NCBI GenBank assembly: GCA_031266095.1
Contig: JAISBR010000130.1
Location: 1 to 8,116, forward strand
Length of the DNA: 8,116 bases
Direction: 5' to 3'
Origin: Treponema sp.
GTDB taxonomy: Bacteria; Spirochaetota; Spirochaetia; Treponematales; Breznakiellaceae
The notes under the pieces are model-generated. The model saw nothing but the letters and a program-made list of their open reading frames with translations, searched no databases and was not told the DNA's origin. Below are positions 5,880-8,116 of this stretch, piece by piece; within the stretch, counting starts at the first letter, position 1; each line of letters begins with the position of its first letter. The position numbers and the translations under genes were made by a program.

Positions 5880-7393
5880 TAAACCGCACTCCGATCCCTA
5901 ACTGTTGAGGCCGCCATCATGATCCGCTTGCTGTCCAGTTCATCCCGGTTAAGCTCCGCGGTGATGTGTCCCTCGCACATGACGTAGACCCGATCCGACA
6001 ACTGCAATATTTCCGGCAATTCCGAGGAAATCATCAGAATCGCCTTGCCCTGCTTTGCCAATTCGTTGATCAGCCTGTACACTTCCGCCTTGGCCCCAAC
6101 ATCGATGCCCCGGGTAGGTTCATCGAGGATCAGAATATCCGATTCGGTTAAAAGCCATTTGGCGATAACCACCTTCTGCTGATTACCTCCGGAAAGTTCC
6201 CTGACCGCCTGCGACGCTTCCCGCATCCGCACGTTGAGGTATTTTACATACCGATCGACCAGATCATCCTCTTTCTTCTGCTGTATAAACCCGAGTTTGG
6301 AGATGATCCTGCCAAGAACGGCAAAGGTCATGTTGTACTTTATGCTGAAGGCCGTCACCAATCCGGTACGAGCCCGATCCTCCGAGACCATGGCAATGCC
6401 GTTTCGCATGGCCGACGACGGATTTTTTATGCTTATCCTTTTCCCTTTTATAAAAATCTCCCCGGAAAGAGCCGGTTGGGTACCGAATATGGCGGAGGCT
6501 ACCTCGCTACGTCCCGCGCCAACAAGGCCGGCCATCCCCACAATCTCACCCTGCCGGACATTGAGGTTGATGTCGTAATACTGACCGGGATAGGTAAGCC
6601 CCTTCGTTTCCAGGACCACATCCCCGATGGGGACAGTCTCCTTGACAATAAGCTCCTTAAAGGTCCGGTTGATCATCATGTGGACCAGGGTTTCCTGATC
6701 CGCTTCGTTTTTAAGGCATTCTCCCACCAACCTGCCGTCCCGCAAAACGGTAATCCGGTCGGCTATCTGTAGAATTTCTTCCAGCCGGTGTCCGATAAAA
6801 ATAATCGCCCTGTTCTGCTCCTTGAGGCGCTGAATCATGGAGAAGAGGGTGTTCACCTCGCCATGGGAAAGGGCGGCGGTGGGCTCGTCCATGATGATCA
6901 CCTTGGCGTTCTGAGAGAGGGCACAGGCGATTTCGATCATCTGCTGGTCGGCGATAGTCATCCCCCGCACAGGGTCCCGGCTCCGCATTCGCATACCGAG
7001 ACTTTCAAGAAGTTCGTCGGTTTTCCGGTACAGGTCCTTCCAGTTAATAACGGGTTTGCCCCCGCTCCGGGTATGGCCCAGATAGAGATTCTCCGTGACG
7101 TTTAAGTCCTGAAAAGTGAGGGGTTCCTGATGAATCAGGGCGATCCCCCGCTGACGGGCGTCATGGGGGTTTTTAAACCGCACCGGATTACCGTCCACAA
7201 ACACATGACCCTCCGAGGGCAAATGAACGCCCCCGATAATTTTAACCAGCGTTGATTTTCCGGCGCCGTTTTCACCAATCAGGGCATGAACTTCGCCAAC
7301 ACAAATATCAAAATCGACATCCTTGAGTACCGTGACGCCGCTAAAAGTCTTGCCAATTCCCTTTGTGCTGACTACCGGTGATTGATCCACCAT
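5879..7393 (-). CDS. rhaT: Rhamnose-type sugar ABC transporter, tandem ATP-binding protein
   Basis: These 504 residues carry two fused ATPase domains, as in RbsA, MglA and rhizobial RhaT. Domain 1 has Walker A GENGAGKST (40-48), Q-loop Gln89, a degenerate signature MTIADQQM (145-152), Walker B VIIMDE (165-170) and H-loop His202. Domain 2 has the family's altered Walker A GLVGAGRSE (289-297), a canonical signature LSGGNQQ (400-406), Walker B ILILDE (420-425) and Ser-Ser-Glu (456-458) where the H-loop His would be. One competent and one degenerate ATP site per protein is normal for this class. The ATG at 7393 is chosen because GAGGAG lies 7 bases upstream. A GTG at 7414 would add seven residues that themselves encode this ribosome-binding site. 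It begins 24 bases after the mutarotase stop. The name follows rhizobial usage and is not the E. coli RhaT symporter. Confidence 0.92.
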   Translation of the reverse strand: MVDQSPVVSTKGIGKTFSGVTVLKDVDFDICVGEVHALIGENGAGKSTLVKIIGGVHLPSEGHVFVDGNPVRFKNPHDARQRGIALIHQEPLTFQDLNVTENLYLGHTRSGGKPVINWKDLYRKTDELLESLGMRMRSRDPVRGMTIADQQMIEIACALSQNAKVIIMDEPTAALSHGEVNTLFSMIQRLKEQNRAIIFIGHRLEEILQIADRITVLRDGRLVGECLKNEADQETLVHMMINRTFKELIVKETVPIGDVVLETKGLTYPGQYYDINLNVRQGEIVGMAGLVGAGRSEVASAIFGTQPALSGEIFIKGKRISIKNPSSAMRNGIAMVSEDRARTGLVTAFSIKYNMTFAVLGRIISKLGFIQQKKEDDLVDRYVKYLNVRMREASQAVRELSGGNQQKVVIAKWLLTESDILILDEPTRGIDVGAKAEVYRLINELAKQGKAILMISSELPEILQLSDRVYVMCEGHITAELNRDELDSKRIMMAASTVRDRSAV

Positions 7394-7400
7394 AACAAAA

Positions 7401-7406
7401 CTCCTC
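7401..7406 (-). promoter_or_regulatory. Ribosome-binding site deciding the start of the ATPase
   Basis: CTCCTC on the plus strand reads GAGGAG on the gene strand, 7 bases before the ATG at 7393. It lies within the 21 bases that a GTG start at 7414 would translate, so the ATG is the better start. Confidence 0.75.
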
Positions 7407-7417
7407 AACCCCACTGC

Positions 7418-7744
7418 CTATTTTAGATAAAAAACTTCTTTTAAATAACGAACCCCGGTACTGACGTCACCGTTTTCCAGGGGCGCGTCAATCATCCCGG
7501 AGGTAATATTATTCCAGCGTATGCAATCAGGATCTTTTACCACCCTGGCAAAGGCCTCATCGGGGTCACCATCACACTCAAATTCGTATATAAACTGATT
7601 ACCATTCTGAAATATGGAATAATTTTTAAATCCCGCCTCCGAATGGGCTTTCATAATCTCAGGCCAGGGATTAAGGTGCATTTTAACATACTCATCAATA
7701 CATTCCGGCTTGATATTCCAAACCCAAGCATACTTTCCTGCCAT
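7418..7744 (-). CDS. rhaM: L-rhamnose mutarotase family protein
   Basis: This 108-residue protein is the normal length for the RhaM/RhaU family (PF05336), which interconverts alpha and beta anomers of L-rhamnose or related deoxysugars in the cytoplasm. Tyr19 and His23 in DEYVKMHLNPWPE (17-29) align with Tyr18 and His22 of the E. coli enzyme, the latter catalytic. NYSIF (41-45) and the C-terminus LKEVFYL (101-107) are also conserved. A difference is RWNN (76-79), where E. coli, from memory, has two adjacent tryptophans (RWW), so the sugar may not be exactly L-rhamnose. Some L-fucose mutarotases also belong to this family. It is the first gene of the operon, 49 bases from the promoter's -10 box, with GGGGAG about 6 bases before the ATG, and it ends in TAG 24 bases before the ATPase start. 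Confidence 0.88.
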   Translation of the reverse strand: MAGKYAWVWNIKPECIDEYVKMHLNPWPEIMKAHSEAGFKNYSIFQNGNQFIYEFECDGDPDEAFARVVKDPDCIRWNNITSGMIDAPLENGDVSTGVRYLKEVFYLK

Positions 7745-7792
7745 TAAACTCTCCCCAATGGTATTATTTTAAAAAAATTGTTGATAAAGACT

Positions 7793-7821
7793 ATTATACA
7801 GGGGAAAGAACGAGAGTGCAA
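7793..7821 (-). promoter_or_regulatory. Sigma70-type promoter of the sugar operon
   Basis: Read on the minus strand, TTGCAC (7816-7821) and a perfect TATAAT (7793-7798) are separated by exactly 17 bases. The -35 box keeps the TTG and is otherwise weak, which fits a regulated promoter. Transcription would start near 7785, leaving a leader of about 40 bases before the mutarotase ATG. An A/T-rich stretch lies directly upstream of the -35 box (7822-7842) and could act as an UP element. Confidence 0.75.
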
Positions 7822-7830
7822 GAAAAATTT

Positions 7831-7873
7831 TGGTATATTTTTAGACTAGCCGGTCATACCAACAGACCAGTAT
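7831..7873. promoter_or_regulatory. Cluster of inverted half-sites upstream of the promoter, possible regulator-binding region
   Basis: TGGTAT (7831-7836) and ATACCA (7856-7861) form an inverted repeat. GGTC (7852-7855) and GACC (7865-7868) form a second, and ATAC (7856-7859) with GTAT (7870-7873) a third. On the minus strand 7861-7851 reads TGGTATGACCG, one mismatch from the general FadR/GntR operator pattern TnGTnnnACnA. The cluster lies about 45-90 bases upstream of the predicted transcription start, so it would suit an activator or an upstream operator. The arms are short, and chance is a real alternative. Confidence 0.3.
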
Positions 7874-7943
7874 CAACATGAAGCCTTCAAGAATAGCGAT
7901 CTCTTGTATCCTCCGCCCCGGGGCCATTTTCCGGTTCCGCCCG

Positions 7944-8116
7944 CTAAGAAATATCCTGCTCTACGTCGATATTTTTTCCCGTTATGCCGACATGAATACC
8001 CTGAGCCGCCTCCGGAGCGTCGGGGTGGGCAATGAGCCATTTATTGCGGGCCCGGAGCAGTTTGTCTTCGGCGGTAACGGCCCTGAATTTCGGCAGATCC
8101 GTATTGGTTTCCCGGG
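7944..8116 (-). CDS. C-terminal part of an unrecognised protein (partial)
   Basis: A minus-strand frame enters from the right edge and ends at a TAG at 7944-7946, giving 56 complete codons. The residues are mixed and charged (for example KFRAVTAEDKLLRARNKW and HPDAPEAAQGIHVGITG) and look like a soluble cytoplasmic protein with one amphipathic helix. The codon choice resembles the operon genes. I do not recognise the family. It lies 199 bases upstream of the mutarotase on the same strand, with the operon promoter between them, so it need not be part of the same unit. A plus-strand frame from an ATG at 7878 is also open to the edge, but its Arg/Gly/Pro-rich reading looks like a shadow. Confidence 0.5.
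   Translation of the reverse strand, partial: RETNTDLPKFRAVTAEDKLLRARNKWLIAHPDAPEAAQGIHVGITGKNIDVEQDIS

Noticed and set aside
7911..7925. GC-rich palindrome around GCCCCGGGGC after the right-edge gene, as a terminator
   Set aside because: It is self-complementary with no room for a normal loop and has no T run after it on the minus strand.

Overview
The window is almost entirely one leftward (minus-strand) sugar-uptake and catabolism operon of eight genes. A gene end enters at each edge. Base composition is near 50% GC. The sugar-binding protein has an N-terminus ending AVFA then GGGKQ with no lipobox cysteine, a style I associate with Treponema and related spirochaetes, including the mid-GC gut treponemes. 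That placement is an inference from signal-peptide style and codon use, not proven.

Layout, in transcription order from right to left. At the right edge (7944-8116) is the C-terminal 56 codons of an unrecognised minus-strand gene. The gap that follows (7747-7943) carries a clear sigma70-type promoter (7793-7821), with inverted half-sites upstream of it. Then come an L-rhamnose mutarotase-family gene (7418-7744), a two-domain sugar ABC ATPase (5879-7393), two paralogous RbsC-type permeases (4866-5879 and 3855-4856) and a RhaS-like periplasmic binding protein (2755-3795). A 114-base spacer with two stem-loops follows. The operon ends with a short-chain dehydrogenase (1840-2640), a metal-dependent cyclase-family hydrolase (1190-1831) and a DUF4432 / aldose-1-epimerase-like protein (170-1147). 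A bidirectional hairpin terminator (129-162) separates this last gene from the C-terminus of a plus-strand gene (1-97) that looks like a FadR/GntR-family regulator.

How it works together: the binding protein strongly resembles rhizobial RhaS, and the first gene is a RhaM/RhaU-type mutarotase. The transporter therefore most likely imports L-rhamnose or a close 6-deoxyhexose. The classical isomerase, kinase and aldolase (RhaA, RhaB, RhaD) are not in the window. Instead the operon holds an oxidoreductase, a hydrolase with an intact metal site and a second mutarotase-fold protein. This would suit an oxidative, non-phosphorylating entry in which the sugar is oxidised to a lactone that is then opened, but that route is inference. 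No mobile elements, CRISPR arrays, tRNA or rRNA genes were seen, and no stretch over 300 bases lacks a gene.
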